The notes under the pieces were generated by a model, which did no database searches, had not been told where the DNA came from, and was given only the letters and a program-made list of their open reading frames with translations. The position numbers and the translations under genes are program-made. Below are positions 43,146 to 53,581 of a stretch of DNA of 64,000 nt, one piece after another (the stretch's first letter is position 1; each line of letters begins with the position of its first letter). The stretch is taken from positions 372,001 through 436,000 of the forward strand of contig NZ_OZ075108.1 in NCBI RefSeq assembly GCF_964186625.1, in the 5' to 3' direction. Source of the DNA: Asticcacaulis sp. MM231. Lineage in GTDB: Bacteria > Pseudomonadota > Alphaproteobacteria > Caulobacterales > Caulobacteraceae.

Positions 43146-44273
43146 CTAATGCGCCTTGACCATCTGCGCGGTATCCGGGCAGCCGTCCCGGGTGCAGACG
43201 CCTGAGTCGGACCAGCTCATCAGCCGCACCACCATATCGCCAGGTTCGGTGCGCGGATCGGTGTTGAGCGACAGAACCTGACCGTCGATCGGTGCGGTGA
43301 TGGTGGCGATGGCGTCGCCGAACGGATTGGTGACCACCGCGACGGTCTGGCCTTTTTTCACCTTGTCGCCCAGCTTGACCGCGACATGCGCCCAGCCGCC
43401 GCGCGGACTGTGGATATCGGTCACCACATTGCCGACGAAGGGCGTCGGATCGCTAAGATCCATCTGGCCGGTCAGCATCTTGTTGTCGATCATCAGGTTG
43501 CGGACGCCCCGCAAGGCGCGCGCCACCATGGCCGCGTCGAATGTCTCGGGTGCGCCCAGTTCATAGGTCACCGCCGGAATACCGGCCGGATTGAGCATGT
43601 TCTCGACCGTGCCTTCGATGCCGGCATCCATGCCGATAACGTCGGGACGCAGGGCGTCGGCCATTTTGCGCGCCGCGCTGGTCTGGGCGAAGACATAGCC
43701 CGGATAGGCGCCGCCGCGCGACTGGGTGTGCAGATCCACGGCGAAATCGGCATTGCCGATGAAAAGCTGCTTCCACAGGCGGCCGGCATAGCGTGATGAC
43801 GCCCCACCGTTCTCAGTGTCGCCAGGCATGGTGCGGTTGAGATTATCGCCATTGGTGCCGATCTCGTCCGCCGTGAAGCCGCGCGTTGAATGCAGCAGGC
43901 CGGGGGTATTGAGGCCGGGAATGGCGACCAGGGTGCCGGAAAGTGTCTGCGGGTCGAGATCGTGCGCCAGCTTTTGCAGCACGGCGATACCGTTCAGCTC
44001 GTCGCCGTGGATACCCGCCGTGATCAGCAGTTTCGGCCCCGGCTTCGCCCCCCTGACGACGATGACCGGCACATACCAGCCCTGGCCGATCGAGGTGTCG
44101 GTGACGCGGAAATAGAGCCGGGTCAGGCCCGCCGGCAGATCGCTGACGTCCAACCGGTCGATCACCGCCGCGCCATCCATGCGGTCGCCGGTATAGACAG
44201 TCTGGGCCGTGGCCGGATGCAGGCTAAAGGCAGCGACCAGGGCGGTTGCGGTAAGCAGGTGAGCAAGTTTCAT
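43146..44273 (-). CDS. Exported succinylglutamate desuccinylase/aspartoacylase-type (M14) protein
   Basis: 375 aa with a Sec signal peptide (HLLTATALVAAFSLHPATAQ). The zinc-binding motif is GIHGDELNG with H89 and E92; the third ligand is in the VDLHTQSRGG segment near residue 182. The C-terminus is a beta-barrel-like extension (GDKVKKGQTVAVVTNPFGD). Proteins of this group deacylate N-acyl amino acids or related amides, here probably in the periplasm. It overlaps the upstream sulfotransferase gene by four bases. Confidence 0.9.
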   Translation of the reverse strand: MKLAHLLTATALVAAFSLHPATAQTVYTGDRMDGAAVIDRLDVSDLPAGLTRLYFRVTDTSIGQGWYVPVIVVRGAKPGPKLLITAGIHGDELNGIAVLQKLAHDLDPQTLSGTLVAIPGLNTPGLLHSTRGFTADEIGTNGDNLNRTMPGDTENGGASSRYAGRLWKQLFIGNADFAVDLHTQSRGGAYPGYVFAQTSAARKMADALRPDVIGMDAGIEGTVENMLNPAGIPAVTYELGAPETFDAAMVARALRGVRNLMIDNKMLTGQMDLSDPTPFVGNVVTDIHSPRGGWAHVAVKLGDKVKKGQTVAVVTNPFGDAIATITAPIDGQVLSLNTDPRTEPGDMVVRLMSWSDSGVCTRDGCPDTAQMVKAH

Positions 44274-45868
44274 GTGAGGTAACCCATGTCTGACAGGCGT
44301 TGGCGTAGCGGTTCAAGCTGAGTGGCATAGCGTTTCCAAGCGCCGATCCCTTCGGCGTTGATCGGTTTGCGGACCTGACCAGCGCTGGCGGTGGTGACCG
44401 CGCCCATGGCTTCGTGGGGGCGGAGGCAGGCCTCTTCAAAGGGGAGGCCAGTAGCCGCCATCAACTTACGGATTTGGGTGTCGGGAACGGCGATCAGGTC
44501 TTCCAGGGATACCTCGATCAGCCCCTCACCCATGACCTGTTTCCAATAGCCCATCAGGTCGCGGAAATGTGCGTAATGATCGGCGAGATCATCCTGCGTA
44601 TAGGACCAGCCGTGTGCGCCGGTGAACAGGAGCTTGTAAGCACCGAACAGGGAATCCATCGGGTTGCGGTCGAGGCCGATAATAATGGCATCCGGAAAGG
44701 CCAGCCGTATAAGGCCGGCATATTCGTGATTGTTGGGCAGCTTGTCGATCGTATAGGCGCTGCCATCGCTCAGGTAGGCGTTCTCAGAGGTGTAGGCCTC
44801 GGCAATAGCCAGTGGATCGAGCGTCATGGCTGCAGCTATGGTCTCGGCGTCGAGCGAAGCGTGGGTGGGAAGCTCAAGCAAACGTCGGATGACGAGACCG
44901 AAAGTTTTCACTTCGCCGATCGCCTGTACCTGACTGTGCGCCGCCAGGACGCGCTCCACCAGCGTGGTGCCGGAACGTGGCAGGCCGATGACGAAGATAC
45001 GCTTTGGGCCACTACGAGGGCGCGTATCGGTCACTGTAAAACGTTCAGGGGGCAGATGGGCTTTCCATGCAGCGACTAATGCGGTTTCATCGTCTGATGA
45101 CCATGGTGTCATTGAGCGGGCCAGCATGGCGCCATGTTGTAGGGCGTCCCAGGCGGCAACCGTGTCACCGATATCATCATATTCTTTGAACAATGCGAAT
45201 CCGACGCCGCATGCCTCCTGTTCGTTACTGCATTGAAGGGCTTCGAGACGGGCAATATGGTTGTTTTCTGGCGTCCAGCGGCGCAGACGGGCCAGCGCAT
45301 GATGAGCCGTATGAAACGATTTGCCGAAAAGCTTGATGGCGCTTTCATAGGCGGCTTCGGCACCTTCGATATCGCCTGCGAATTGCCGCACACCGCCGAG
45401 GTTGGACCAGGCGTCGACATGACGCGGACTGATTTGCGTCGCTGTTTGCAGGAGCGGCAGGGCTTCCTGCGGTAGGCCGGCATGGGTGAGGGCGACAGCC
45501 GCCATGACCTGACCTGTGGCATCCGTAATGCCGATCTTAACAGCCGCGCGCACAGCTTCCACGGCTTGTGCCGGACATCCCAGCGCCATAAGCGGTGTGG
45601 CCTGCAAAACCAGCATCTGAGCCTTGGTCGCGGTGTTCGGCATGGCTCGACGGGCGCCTTCACCGAAAGCCTGTTCGGCGGCGACAAAATCACCAAGGCT
45701 GGTTGCGGCTGTGCCCAGAATGTACCACGCCTCAATTTCATCAGGGTTGAGGGCGACGACGGTCTGTGCTGCGGTCATGGCAAGGGGCAGATTGCCGTCT
45801 CTTAGGCCGAAACGGGCGTCTTGCAGGGCAAAGGCGCTCTTGGCGACATCTTGGGCGGCTGGGGACAT
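44270..45868 (-). CDS. TPR-containing sulfotransferase family protein
   Basis: 532 aa. The first 270 residues are tetratricopeptide-like repeats (for example DEIEAWYILGTAATSLGDF and DAWSNLGGVRQFAGDIEG). The second half is a sulfotransferase domain with the PAPS-binding loop FVIGLPRSGTTLVERVL near residue 296 and later GLDRNPMDSLFGAYKLL. Substrate unknown; bacterial relatives act on carbohydrates or cell-surface groups. It overlaps the M14-type gene by four bases, so the two are translated together. Confidence 0.88.
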   Translation of the reverse strand: MSPAAQDVAKSAFALQDARFGLRDGNLPLAMTAAQTVVALNPDEIEAWYILGTAATSLGDFVAAEQAFGEGARRAMPNTATKAQMLVLQATPLMALGCPAQAVEAVRAAVKIGITDATGQVMAAVALTHAGLPQEALPLLQTATQISPRHVDAWSNLGGVRQFAGDIEGAEAAYESAIKLFGKSFHTAHHALARLRRWTPENNHIARLEALQCSNEQEACGVGFALFKEYDDIGDTVAAWDALQHGAMLARSMTPWSSDDETALVAAWKAHLPPERFTVTDTRPRSGPKRIFVIGLPRSGTTLVERVLAAHSQVQAIGEVKTFGLVIRRLLELPTHASLDAETIAAAMTLDPLAIAEAYTSENAYLSDGSAYTIDKLPNNHEYAGLIRLAFPDAIIIGLDRNPMDSLFGAYKLLFTGAHGWSYTQDDLADHYAHFRDLMGYWKQVMGEGLIEVSLEDLIAVPDTQIRKLMAATGLPFEEACLRPHEAMGAVTTASAGQVRKPINAEGIGAWKRYATQLEPLRQRLSDMGYLT

Positions 45869-45934
45869 GCTGAACTCGACAAGCGGATAGTATAGCTGTC
45901 AGTCTTAACCGGTTTCCCCGCCGCGGCAAGTCGC

Positions 45935-46873
45935 TTATTGCCCGCTCTCGAAGGCCTTGATGATTTGATATTGTGCCAGGCGGATATCGAGTTCGGCGGC
46001 GCGATCGACCTTGCCGTCATCATGCAGGCGCAGGTCGGTCAGCTTGCGCTGAGCATCGTTATCATAGGCCGCCAGCAGTTGCAGCAGATCGGCCTTGGAC
46101 ATGTTTTGGGCCTGCACGAGTGCGTTCATGCGGATGATCTTGTCTTCCAGATCGGTCTGGGCCACGGCGGCAATGGCGGCCAGCCGATACTTGTCGGTCT
46201 CAGACAGTTTGGAGAAATCGATATGCCGCGCCACCTCGCCGATGATCAGTTGCATATGTTGGGTGCCGACGAAGTGGCGGATAAGCTCTTCGGTGCCGTC
46301 GATGCGGTAGACGGCGCGGACAAGGGCGATGCGCTCTTCCAGCAGGGGTTCGGCATTGATGGCGGGCGTAGCAGCATAGGCGGCAGCGGCCTCGGCGGTG
46401 GTGTTGCCAGGATTTTTCATGGCCGCCACGACAGCCAGTGCCGTATCATGGTTGAAGGTTTCGCTGACCGGCACGGCGGGCGCCACGCCCTGACCGGCAG
46501 ACAGACCATAGGTGATGCCGGAGATCGAAGAGGCCGGCGCGCCAAGATTGAGGATCGCTAGCATGCCTTTGCTTTTCGGTAGCTTCGTGACAAGGGCGGC
46601 GCCCGTATCGCCAGTGGCGGGCGTGGCGGCGGCCGCCAGAACCGGCGCGGCGGCTTGGGCCTGACCAACAACCGCCAGAACGGCGTCATTCAGGGCTACG
46701 GATGTCGCGGAGGGCAGGGGCGCAGCCACCCGGTTATGCAGGGCGGCGCTATCCTTGAGATAGGCCTTGAGTTGCGAGGCCTGTTCTGACGTCAGAGGGC
46801 TTTGCGCCGAGGCGGAAGCGGCGCACAGAGCCAGCGCACCCGCCAGCAGGTAAGTTCGAAAAGTCAGCAACAC
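45935..46873 (-). CDS. Exported DUF2059-like protein
   Basis: 312 aa with a signal peptide (LLAGALALCAASASA). The N-terminal half is Ala-rich and repetitive with no known domain. The C-terminal part (about residues 185-290) follows the DUF2059 layout: GTEELIRHFVGTQHMQLIIGEV, then LSETDKYRLAAIAAV and LSKADLL-like NMSKADLLQLLAAYDN. DUF2059 is a periplasmic domain of unknown function. Next to it is a second DUF2059-like gene, so the pair may derive from duplication. Confidence 0.75.
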   Translation of the reverse strand: MLLTFRTYLLAGALALCAASASAQSPLTSEQASQLKAYLKDSAALHNRVAAPLPSATSVALNDAVLAVVGQAQAAAPVLAAAATPATGDTGAALVTKLPKSKGMLAILNLGAPASSISGITYGLSAGQGVAPAVPVSETFNHDTALAVVAAMKNPGNTTAEAAAAYAATPAINAEPLLEERIALVRAVYRIDGTEELIRHFVGTQHMQLIIGEVARHIDFSKLSETDKYRLAAIAAVAQTDLEDKIIRMNALVQAQNMSKADLLQLLAAYDNDAQRKLTDLRLHDDGKVDRAAELDIRLAQYQIIKAFESGQ

Positions 46874-46909
46874 CCATATCCCCCAAAAGCTTGTTACTTC
46901 GTTGCTGCC

Positions 46910-47497
46910 TTAGCTGGCCTGTGATTCAGTAAAGGTCTTTATGATCTTGATCACCGCCTCGATCATATAGTTCTGCACCTGCGTGGCGACTTCGTCCTGC
47001 CCCATGAACTTGCCGGCATTGTATTTGGCAGCGGCGATTGACGCATTGGCGGTGATGAGCTGCTGAAGTTCTTCCGCGCTGAAGGCGGGCGCCTGAGCCA
47101 TGGCGATATTGTCGATCAGGGTGTTCTGCGTATCGAGCAGAATACCGTCGGCGATCTTGTTGTAACGCGCGTCCTGTTCCGGCGTCAGGGTGGTCAGACC
47201 GGCGCGATCAATCACGATCAGGCGCGTGGCGATCTTGGTGTTGCTGATGACCTGGCGGACATTGCGCGATACACCGTTTAGCTCCATCAACTGCTTGTAA
47301 AGCTCGACCTTTTCACGAAGTCTGGCGTTTTCGGCGGCATCATTGAGCTGGGCGACAGCAGAGGTCGCCACATCGCCGGCGGCGAGGGCATACTGGCTGG
47401 ACGGATGAGCGTCAGCTATATCCTGCGCCATACACGGCGCGGCCATAGCGGCTATGCCACCCGTCAACATCATTGCCTTGAAAATCTGGCTGATCAC
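46910..47497 (-). CDS. Exported DUF2059-like protein, paralogue of the next gene
   Basis: 195 aa with a signal peptide (MMLTGGIAAMAAPCMA). The mature part has LREKVELYKQLMELNGVSRN, LTPEQDARYNKIADGILLDT and FSAEELQQLITANASIAAAKY, matching the DUF2059 order of helices. It lies 36 bp before its paralogue on the same strand, with which it should be co-transcribed. Function unknown; likely periplasmic. Confidence 0.75.
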   Translation of the reverse strand: MISQIFKAMMLTGGIAAMAAPCMAQDIADAHPSSQYALAAGDVATSAVAQLNDAAENARLREKVELYKQLMELNGVSRNVRQVISNTKIATRLIVIDRAGLTTLTPEQDARYNKIADGILLDTQNTLIDNIAMAQAPAFSAEELQQLITANASIAAAKYNAGKFMGQDEVATQVQNYMIEAVIKIIKTFTESQAS

Positions 47498-47592
47498 GGC
47501 CCACCTCCGCTACATCACTGATCACATCTTAAGGTTAACGCTATCCACAGGTCATGGCAATGGCGGAATCCAAATGGGATACGCTGAAAGGC

Positions 47593-47634
47593 AAAAGGGG
47601 CGGCAGTGTGTCTTCACCGCCGCCCCTTTTTTTG
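47593..47634 (-). terminator. Intrinsic terminator of secA
   Basis: GGGGCGGCAGTG and CACCGCCGCCCC form a 12-bp stem with one A:C mismatch, read leftward into TTTT. The rightward side also has a T-run, so it may stop both directions. Confidence 0.7.
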
Positions 47635-47638
47635 TTTT

Positions 47639-50536
47639 TTAAACCAGTGTGCCGTGGCAGTGTTTGAACTTGTTGCCCGAGCCACAAGGACACAGACCAT
47701 TGCGTGAGGTCTGTTCCCAGCCGGCCGGCAGGGCCTGCGGCGGCAGGGCGGCGCGCTGTTCCGACGTCAGATCGTCGGTCAGCTTGGCGGCACGCTCGTT
47801 GAGGCCGGTATTCGGATCGAGGTGGACTTCCTGAAACTGCCTCATTCTTAAAGAAGAATCGGTTTGTTGCGGCAGGGCCGGCGCCACCGGCACAGGCTCG
47901 ATCTCTTCAGCCGGCTGCTCGAAGCGGATTTCCATGGTCATCAGCCAGCGCGTGACCGAGTGACGCAGATTGGTCAGCAGGGTCTCGAACAGGGTGAAGG
48001 CCTCGGTCTTGTACTCGTTGAGCGGATCGCGCTGGCCGTAGCCGCGCAGGCCGATGACGGCGCGCAGGTGATCGAGGTGCATCAGGTGTTCGCGCCAGTG
48101 CATGTCGATCATCTGGAGCAGGAACTGCTTTTCCAGCGCCTTCATCTGGTCGTCGCCCAGCAGGCGCAGACGCTCGGCCATCTTCTCGTCGGCGAGCTTC
48201 TGGATGCGCTCTTCAAATTCCTCGTTGGCGATGCCTTCTTCGGCGGCCCAGTCTTCGAGCGGGAGGTCGAGCCCGGTCAGCGACAGGATCGCTTCCTTCA
48301 GTTCGGGAATTTCCCACTTCTCGGCATATGCTTTGGGCGGCATGTGGCGTTCGACCAGATCGTGGATCGTGTCGGTGCGGAATTCGTTGATCAGTTCGGA
48401 CAGATCGGTCGAATCCATGAATTCCTGACGCTGCTCGAAGACGGCCTTGCGCTGGTCGTTGACCACGTCGTCGTATTTGAGCAGGTTCTTGCGGATTTCG
48501 TAGTTGCGTTGCTCGACGCGCTTTTGCGCGGTGGCGATGGCGCCGTTAAGCAGCTTGTGGGTAATCGCTTCGCCTTCTTCGACGCCCAGGCTCTTCATCA
48601 TGGCGTTGAGACGGTCACCGGCGAAGATACGCATCAGGTCGTCTTCGCACGACAGGAAGAACTTCGACTGACCGGGGTCGCCCTGACGGCCGGTACGACC
48701 GCGGAGCTGGTTGTCGATACGGCGGCTTTCGTGGCGCTCGGTGCCGAGCACGAACAGGCCGCCGGCGGCGAGGGATTGCTGCTTCAGGTCCTTGATATTG
48801 GCTTCGATCTCGGCGCGCTTGGCCAGAAGGGCGTCCTGCGACACCTCGATGCCGGCGGCGTCCTGTGCGGCAATCCATTTCTGCACGCGCATGTCGACGT
48901 TACCGCCGAGCTGAATGTCGGTACCGCGACCAGCCATGTTGGTGGCGATGGTGACGGCGCCCGGCACCCCGGCATCGGCGACGATCTCGGATTCCTGCTC
49001 GTGGAAGCGTGCGTTCAGCACGCTGTGCGGGATGCCCTTGCCGGACTTGTAGACGATATCGTAGGCGTCGTCGCCGGCCTTGGCGATGTCCTTCTTGTCA
49101 GCATTGGCGAACGACGCGCGCAATTCGCGCGACTGCTCGACCTTGTAGCTGTAATTGTTTAGGAACTTTGACAGGTCGTCCGATTTCTCGATCGAGGCGG
49201 TGCCGACGAGGATGGGCTGGCCCTTGACGTAGCAGTAGGCAACCTGGGCGGCGATGGCGTTGAATTTCTCGGCCTCGGTGCGATAGACTTCATCGTCGTC
49301 ATCGATCCGCTTGATCGGACGGTTGGTCGGGATCTCTAACACATCCATCTTGTAGATGTCGCCGAATTCCTGTGCTTCGGTGGCGGCCGTGCCGGTCATG
49401 CCCGACAGCTTGCCGTACATGCGGAAATAGTTCTGGATGGTGACCGAGGCGAGGGTCTGGTTTTCCGGCTGGATATCGACGCCTTCCTTGGCTTCGATGG
49501 CCTGGTGCAGGCCTTCCGACAGGCGGCGGCCCGTCATCATGCGGCCGGTAAATTCGTCGATCAGGATGATCTCGCCGTCTTTGACGATATAATCCTTGTT
49601 GAGCTGGTACAACGTATTGGCGCGCAGGGCCTGGTTGGAGTGGTGAACTAGCGAGATATTGACCGGATCGTAGAGACCTGCCAAATCTTCCGCCAGATGG
49701 CCGCCAGCCTCCAGCATTTCTTCGAGACGCTCGGAGCCCGCTTCGGACAACAGCACCTGACGCTGCTTTTCGTCGAGTTCGAACGTATCCGGATCCTTGA
49801 TCAGCTCCAGGGTGATGGCGTTGAGGATCTTGTACAGTTCCGAACGGTCTTCGGTCGGGCCGGAGATGATCAGTGGGGTACGGGCTTCATCGATCAGGAT
49901 CGAATCGACTTCGTCGACGATCGCAAAATTGTGGCCGCGCTGGACCATTTCCTGCGTTTGGTAGGCCAGGTTGTCACGCAGATAATCAAAGCCGAATTCG
50001 TTGTTGGTGCCGTAGGTGACATCGGCATTATAGGCCTGCTTGCGCTGGCCCTGGCTCAGACCATTGACGATGACGCCGGTCGAGAGTCCCAAGAAACGGT
50101 AGACGCGGCCCATCCAGTCGGCGTCGCGCTTGGCGAGGTAGTCGTTGACCGTGATCAGGTGGACGCCCTTTCCGGCCAGCGCATTGAGATAGACCGGCGC
50201 GGTGGCGACGAGGGTCTTGCCTTCACCGGTGCGCATTTCAGCGATGCCGCCGTCATGCAGGATCATGCCGCCGACGAGTTGCACATCATAGTGGCGCTGA
50301 CCGATTGCGCGCCAGGCGGCTTCGCGGGTGACGGCAAAGGCTTCATCGAGCAGCGAATCAAGCTTGGCGCCCTTGGCCAGGCGATCGCGGAAAATCTGCG
50401 TCTGGCCGCGCAGTTCCTCATCGCTCATCGCCTTGTATTTGGGCTCCAGCGTGGTGATGCGGGCGGCCCGCGTCATCATGGACTTGACCTTGCGGTCATT
50501 GGAGGAGCCGAAGAGCATTTTGGCGATGGCCAGCAT
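47639..50536 (-). CDS. secA: Preprotein translocase subunit SecA
   Basis: About 965 aa from [20 protein letters not shown] at 50536; an in-frame start at 50575 adds 13 unlikely residues. It is the ATPase motor that pushes unfolded proteins through SecYEG. Walker [12 protein letters not shown] lies near residue 103, the DEAD-type box is [10 protein letters not shown], and helicase motif VI is [10 protein letters not shown]. The C-terminal zinc-binding tail [14 protein letters not shown] is intact. It is followed by an intrinsic terminator and preceded by a divergent peptidyl-prolyl isomerase gene. Confidence 0.98.
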   Translation of the reverse strand: MLAIAKMLFGSSNDRKVKSMMTRAARITTLEPKYKAMSDEELRGQTQIFRDRLAKGAKLDSLLDEAFAVTREAAWRAIGQRHYDVQLVGGMILHDGGIAEMRTGEGKTLVATAPVYLNALAGKGVHLITVNDYLAKRDADWMGRVYRFLGLSTGVIVNGLSQGQRKQAYNADVTYGTNNEFGFDYLRDNLAYQTQEMVQRGHNFAIVDEVDSILIDEARTPLIISGPTEDRSELYKILNAITLELIKDPDTFELDEKQRQVLLSEAGSERLEEMLEAGGHLAEDLAGLYDPVNISLVHHSNQALRANTLYQLNKDYIVKDGEIILIDEFTGRMMTGRRLSEGLHQAIEAKEGVDIQPENQTLASVTIQNYFRMYGKLSGMTGTAATEAQEFGDIYKMDVLEIPTNRPIKRIDDDDEVYRTEAEKFNAIAAQVAYCYVKGQPILVGTASIEKSDDLSKFLNNYSYKVEQSRELRASFANADKKDIAKAGDDAYDIVYKSGKGIPHSVLNARFHEQESEIVADAGVPGAVTIATNMAGRGTDIQLGGNVDMRVQKWIAAQDAAGIEVSQDALLAKRAEIEANIKDLKQQSLAAGGLFVLGTERHESRRIDNQLRGRTGRQGDPGQSKFFLSCEDDLMRIFAGDRLNAMMKSLGVEEGEAITHKLLNGAIATAQKRVEQRNYEIRKNLLKYDDVVNDQRKAVFEQRQEFMDSTDLSELINEFRTDTIHDLVERHMPPKAYAEKWEIPELKEAILSLTGLDLPLEDWAAEEGIANEEFEERIQKLADEKMAERLRLLGDDQMKALEKQFLLQMIDMHWREHLMHLDHLRAVIGLRGYGQRDPLNEYKTEAFTLFETLLTNLRHSVTRWLMTMEIRFEQPAEEIEPVPVAPALPQQTDSSLRMRQFQEVHLDPNTGLNERAAKLTDDLTSEQRAALPPQALPAGWEQTSRNGLCPCGSGNKFKHCHGTLV

Positions 50537-50782
50537 GAGAAACCTTAAATATAAAACCTTCACAGGCCCGGACATATATGCGCCGGATTAGCCTGCTGGA
50601 TGTAGAGAGTTGTGTGATCCGCGCGAAATCTACTTAATTGACGGGTTCGTAACCTGAAAGAAACGACTGTTACGTCAAATAGGCCTCGATCTGCGCTTTT
50701 CAAGCACGGGCACTGACTTAAGCGGCCCGTTAGTGTATGTCAATCTGGAGCCCGGCGGAGGGCCTAAGTTGGGGAAAGATTT

Positions 50783-51889
50783 ATGAAGAAACGGTCCGGC
50801 CTTTCGCTTTTGGCGGTTATTCCGATGATCGCGGCGCTCTCTCTTACCCTTGCCGCCTGTAACAAGACCACAGTCAGCAACGAACGGCCGCCGGAACCGG
50901 GCGATGTCGCCGTGGCGCGCATCGACGGCGAAACCATCTGGACCTCGGATGTGCGCGCCGAAGCGATCGCGCAGGGCCAGATCGGGCCGGGCGAACCGCT
51001 CGATATTACCTCCGACCTTTTCGCCCGCACCATGGAAGAAGTGATCGACCAGCGCCTGCTGGCCAAGGCCGCCATGGCCAAGGGGCTGGAAAAATCGACC
51101 ACCGCGCAGCGTCGTTTGCGCGCCGCCCACGATCGCATTCTGGGTGATATGCTGGTGGAAAACAGCATCGACCGCGATATCGACGAAAAGACGGTCAAGG
51201 AACATTACGACGAGCAGGTGCAGCTTTCCAAGCAGTCCGAGGAAATCCGCACGCGCCTGATCCTGCTGAAGAGCAAGGCAGAAGCCGATGCCGCGCTCAA
51301 GGCTATTCAGGCCGGCGCTCTGTTCGAGGCCATGGCCATGGAGAAATCCATCGACCAGACCACGCGCTTCAATGGCGGTGACATGGGGTATTTTACCACC
51401 GATATCATGCCCAAGGCCTATAAGGGCGTGCTGGCCACAGCCAAGGCCGGCGATACGGTCGGGCCGGTGCAGACCGATGGCGGCTGGGCGCTCTTGCGCG
51501 TTGAGGACCGCCGTCCCGAACAGGTGCCGACGCTCGAGGAAGAACGTCCGATCATCATGCGTTACCTGATCTATAATCAGGTTGCCGGCATGCTCAATTC
51601 GCTGCGCAAGAAGGCCAAGGTTGAGTTCCTGATTGCTAAACCGACTGGTGGCGGTCAGCAGGAGCCGGACTCGGCGCCGGCGTCTGCCGAAGCCATGTCG
51701 GACGAAGGCGCGTCGGCTTCAGCCGAGAGTTCAAGCGCGTCGGCAGTGCCGGCGAAGAAAAAGGTCGTGGCACTTTCGCAGCCGCTCGGCAAGGCGACCG
51801 ATGCGTCCACCCGCCTGATCGCCGCCGATCCGCCCCTGCCGGCGGGAAAGAAATTCTTCCCGCCTGCCAGCGCTGGACATAAGGGTTAG
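50783..51889 (+). CDS. Peptidyl-prolyl isomerase lipoprotein (parvulin/SurA-like)
   Basis: 368 aa with lipobox LAAC26. A SurA-like N-domain (DLFARTMEEVIDQRLLAKAAMAKGL) is followed by a parvulin rotamase core: IRTRLILLKSKAEADAALKAI, GGDMGYFTTDIMPKAYK and AGDTVGPVQTDGGWALLRVED. The C-terminal 100 residues are Ala/Ser-rich and end ASAGHKG. It assists folding of periplasmic or outer-membrane proteins; its place beside secA is fitting. The start codon lies 247 bp from the divergent secA start. Confidence 0.9.
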   Translation: MKKRSGLSLLAVIPMIAALSLTLAACNKTTVSNERPPEPGDVAVARIDGETIWTSDVRAEAIAQGQIGPGEPLDITSDLFARTMEEVIDQRLLAKAAMAKGLEKSTTAQRRLRAAHDRILGDMLVENSIDRDIDEKTVKEHYDEQVQLSKQSEEIRTRLILLKSKAEADAALKAIQAGALFEAMAMEKSIDQTTRFNGGDMGYFTTDIMPKAYKGVLATAKAGDTVGPVQTDGGWALLRVEDRRPEQVPTLEEERPIIMRYLIYNQVAGMLNSLRKKAKVEFLIAKPTGGGQQEPDSAPASAEAMSDEGASASAESSSASAVPAKKKVVALSQPLGKATDASTRLIAADPPLPAGKKFFPPASAGHKG

Positions 51890-52006
51890 GGCCGTCCGCC
51901 ACTGACACGGCGTTTTGAGCCTGATAAAGTGCCTAAAGTGTTTGGCGAAGCGGTGGGGGTCTGGTAAGGGGCAGGACTGTTTTTCCTTACTTCAGGAGCC
52001 GCGCCT

Positions 52007-53437
52007 GTGACCAAGCCGCCCGTGTCCAAAACCCCTTCCTCCCCCAAGATCACCACTCTGGCGGCGCAGGGGCTTGAGCGTGCGCTTGATCCTTTCACCA
52101 ACGCGGTCAAACGCGCGGTCCAGACCGGCGCGGACGCGGTGGCCAACCTGACGCATACGGCCACCGAAGAGGCTCCCAGGGCCGCCGCACCCGGCAAGCC
52201 CGGTCTCGCCGTCTCGCCCCTGGCCGTGCCCTTTCCGCCCATGCCGCCGGTCGGCGGCGTCCAGCTTTCGACCGCGCAATCCGGTTTCTATAAACACGAC
52301 CGCAAGGATACGCTGCTGATGAAGTTCGTCGAGGGCACGACCTGCGCCGGCGTCTTCACACGCCACACCATCGGCTCCGCGCCGGTCGACTGGTGCAAGA
52401 AACAGCTAGAAGCTAATGACGGCTGCGATGTCCGCGCCCTGATCTGCAATGCCGGTTGCGCCAACGCCTTCACCGGCAAGCCGGGCGCCGACGCCGCCCG
52501 CCGCACCGCCTCGGCGCTTTCCCGCCGCATCGATTGCCGCCAGCGCGACATCATGCTGGCCAGCACAGGCGTAATCGGGCAGGTGCTTGATGATTCCAAG
52601 ATCGCGGCGCGCCTGTTCGATCTTGAAAAAGACCTGCGCGCCGACGCCTGGGCCGAGGCCGCCGCCACCATCATGACCACCGACACTTTCCCCAAGGGCG
52701 CGTCGGAAACGGCCGTCATCGACGGCGTCACCGTGCGTATCAATGGCATCGCCAAGGGCTCGGGCATGATCGCGCCCGACATGGCCACCATGCTGGCTTT
52801 CATTGCTACGGACGCCACTTTGTCTCCCGGCGTGCTGCAAAGCCTGCTGGCGCTCTACACCCGCACCACCTTCAATTCGGTGACGGTGGATGGTGATACC
52901 TCGACCAACGACACCTGCCTGCTGTTCGCCACCGGCGCTGCCGGCGCACCGAAAATCTCCCGTGCGGGCGACAAACGCCTGGCCGATTTCAAGGCCAAGC
53001 TGGAAAAGGTTATGCACTCGCTGGCCACGCAACTGATCCGTGACGGCGAGGGCGCTACTAAGTTCGTCAAGGTCAATGTGACCGGCGCGTCCTCCCCGGC
53101 CTCGGCGCGTAAGATCGCCAAGTCGATCGCCGAAAGCCCGCTGGTGAAGACTGCGCTGGCCGGCGAAGATGCCAACTGGGGCCGGATCGTCATGGCCGTC
53201 GGCAAGACCGAAGAGCCGGTTGATCGTGACCGCATCGCCATCCGCTTCGGCGATTTGGTGGCTGCCGAGCATGGCGCCGTGTCGCTGAGCTATAACGAGG
53301 CTGCCATGAGCGCTTACATGAAGAACGCCGAGCTGGAAATCAGCGTCGATATCGGTGTCGGTCGCGCCATGGCGCATGTGTATACGTGCGACCTGACCCA
53401 CGGGTATATCAGCATCAATGGCGACTACCGGTCTTAG
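52007..53437 (+). CDS. argJ: Bifunctional glutamate N-acetyltransferase / amino-acid acetyltransferase
   Basis: 476 aa from GTG 52007. The first about 65 residues are a non-conserved Pro/Ala-rich extension. ArgJ is made as a proenzyme that cleaves itself at the conserved Thr, here T261 in APDMA-T-MLAF. Other landmarks: AICNAGCANAFTGKPG-like LICNAGCANAFTGK, DIMLASTGVIGQ, NSVTVDGDTSTNDTC and GEDANWGRIVMAVGK. The enzyme transfers the acetyl group from N-acetylornithine to glutamate in the cyclic arginine pathway, joining ArgH of this window. Confidence 0.96.
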   Translation: MTKPPVSKTPSSPKITTLAAQGLERALDPFTNAVKRAVQTGADAVANLTHTATEEAPRAAAPGKPGLAVSPLAVPFPPMPPVGGVQLSTAQSGFYKHDRKDTLLMKFVEGTTCAGVFTRHTIGSAPVDWCKKQLEANDGCDVRALICNAGCANAFTGKPGADAARRTASALSRRIDCRQRDIMLASTGVIGQVLDDSKIAARLFDLEKDLRADAWAEAAATIMTTDTFPKGASETAVIDGVTVRINGIAKGSGMIAPDMATMLAFIATDATLSPGVLQSLLALYTRTTFNSVTVDGDTSTNDTCLLFATGAAGAPKISRAGDKRLADFKAKLEKVMHSLATQLIRDGEGATKFVKVNVTGASSPASARKIAKSIAESPLVKTALAGEDANWGRIVMAVGKTEEPVDRDRIAIRFGDLVAAEHGAVSLSYNEAAMSAYMKNAELEISVDIGVGRAMAHVYTCDLTHGYISINGDYRS

Positions 53438-53581
53438 TAAATCGCGGTCTTTGGCCGATTAATACGCAGTCTGCGCTTGCAGGTATAAATCTATACCTGC
53501 GGCGCGTGCCGGTTATTACTCGACACAAATCTCACGATTTCCGCGATAGCGCACTTCCAGCACCTTGTCGAGAAGTCGGGC

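Noticed and set aside
47864..49162. 432-codon rightward frame opposite secA
   Set aside because: Antisense to secA; translation is a low-information mix rich in Gly, Val, Leu and His, and there is no start signal.
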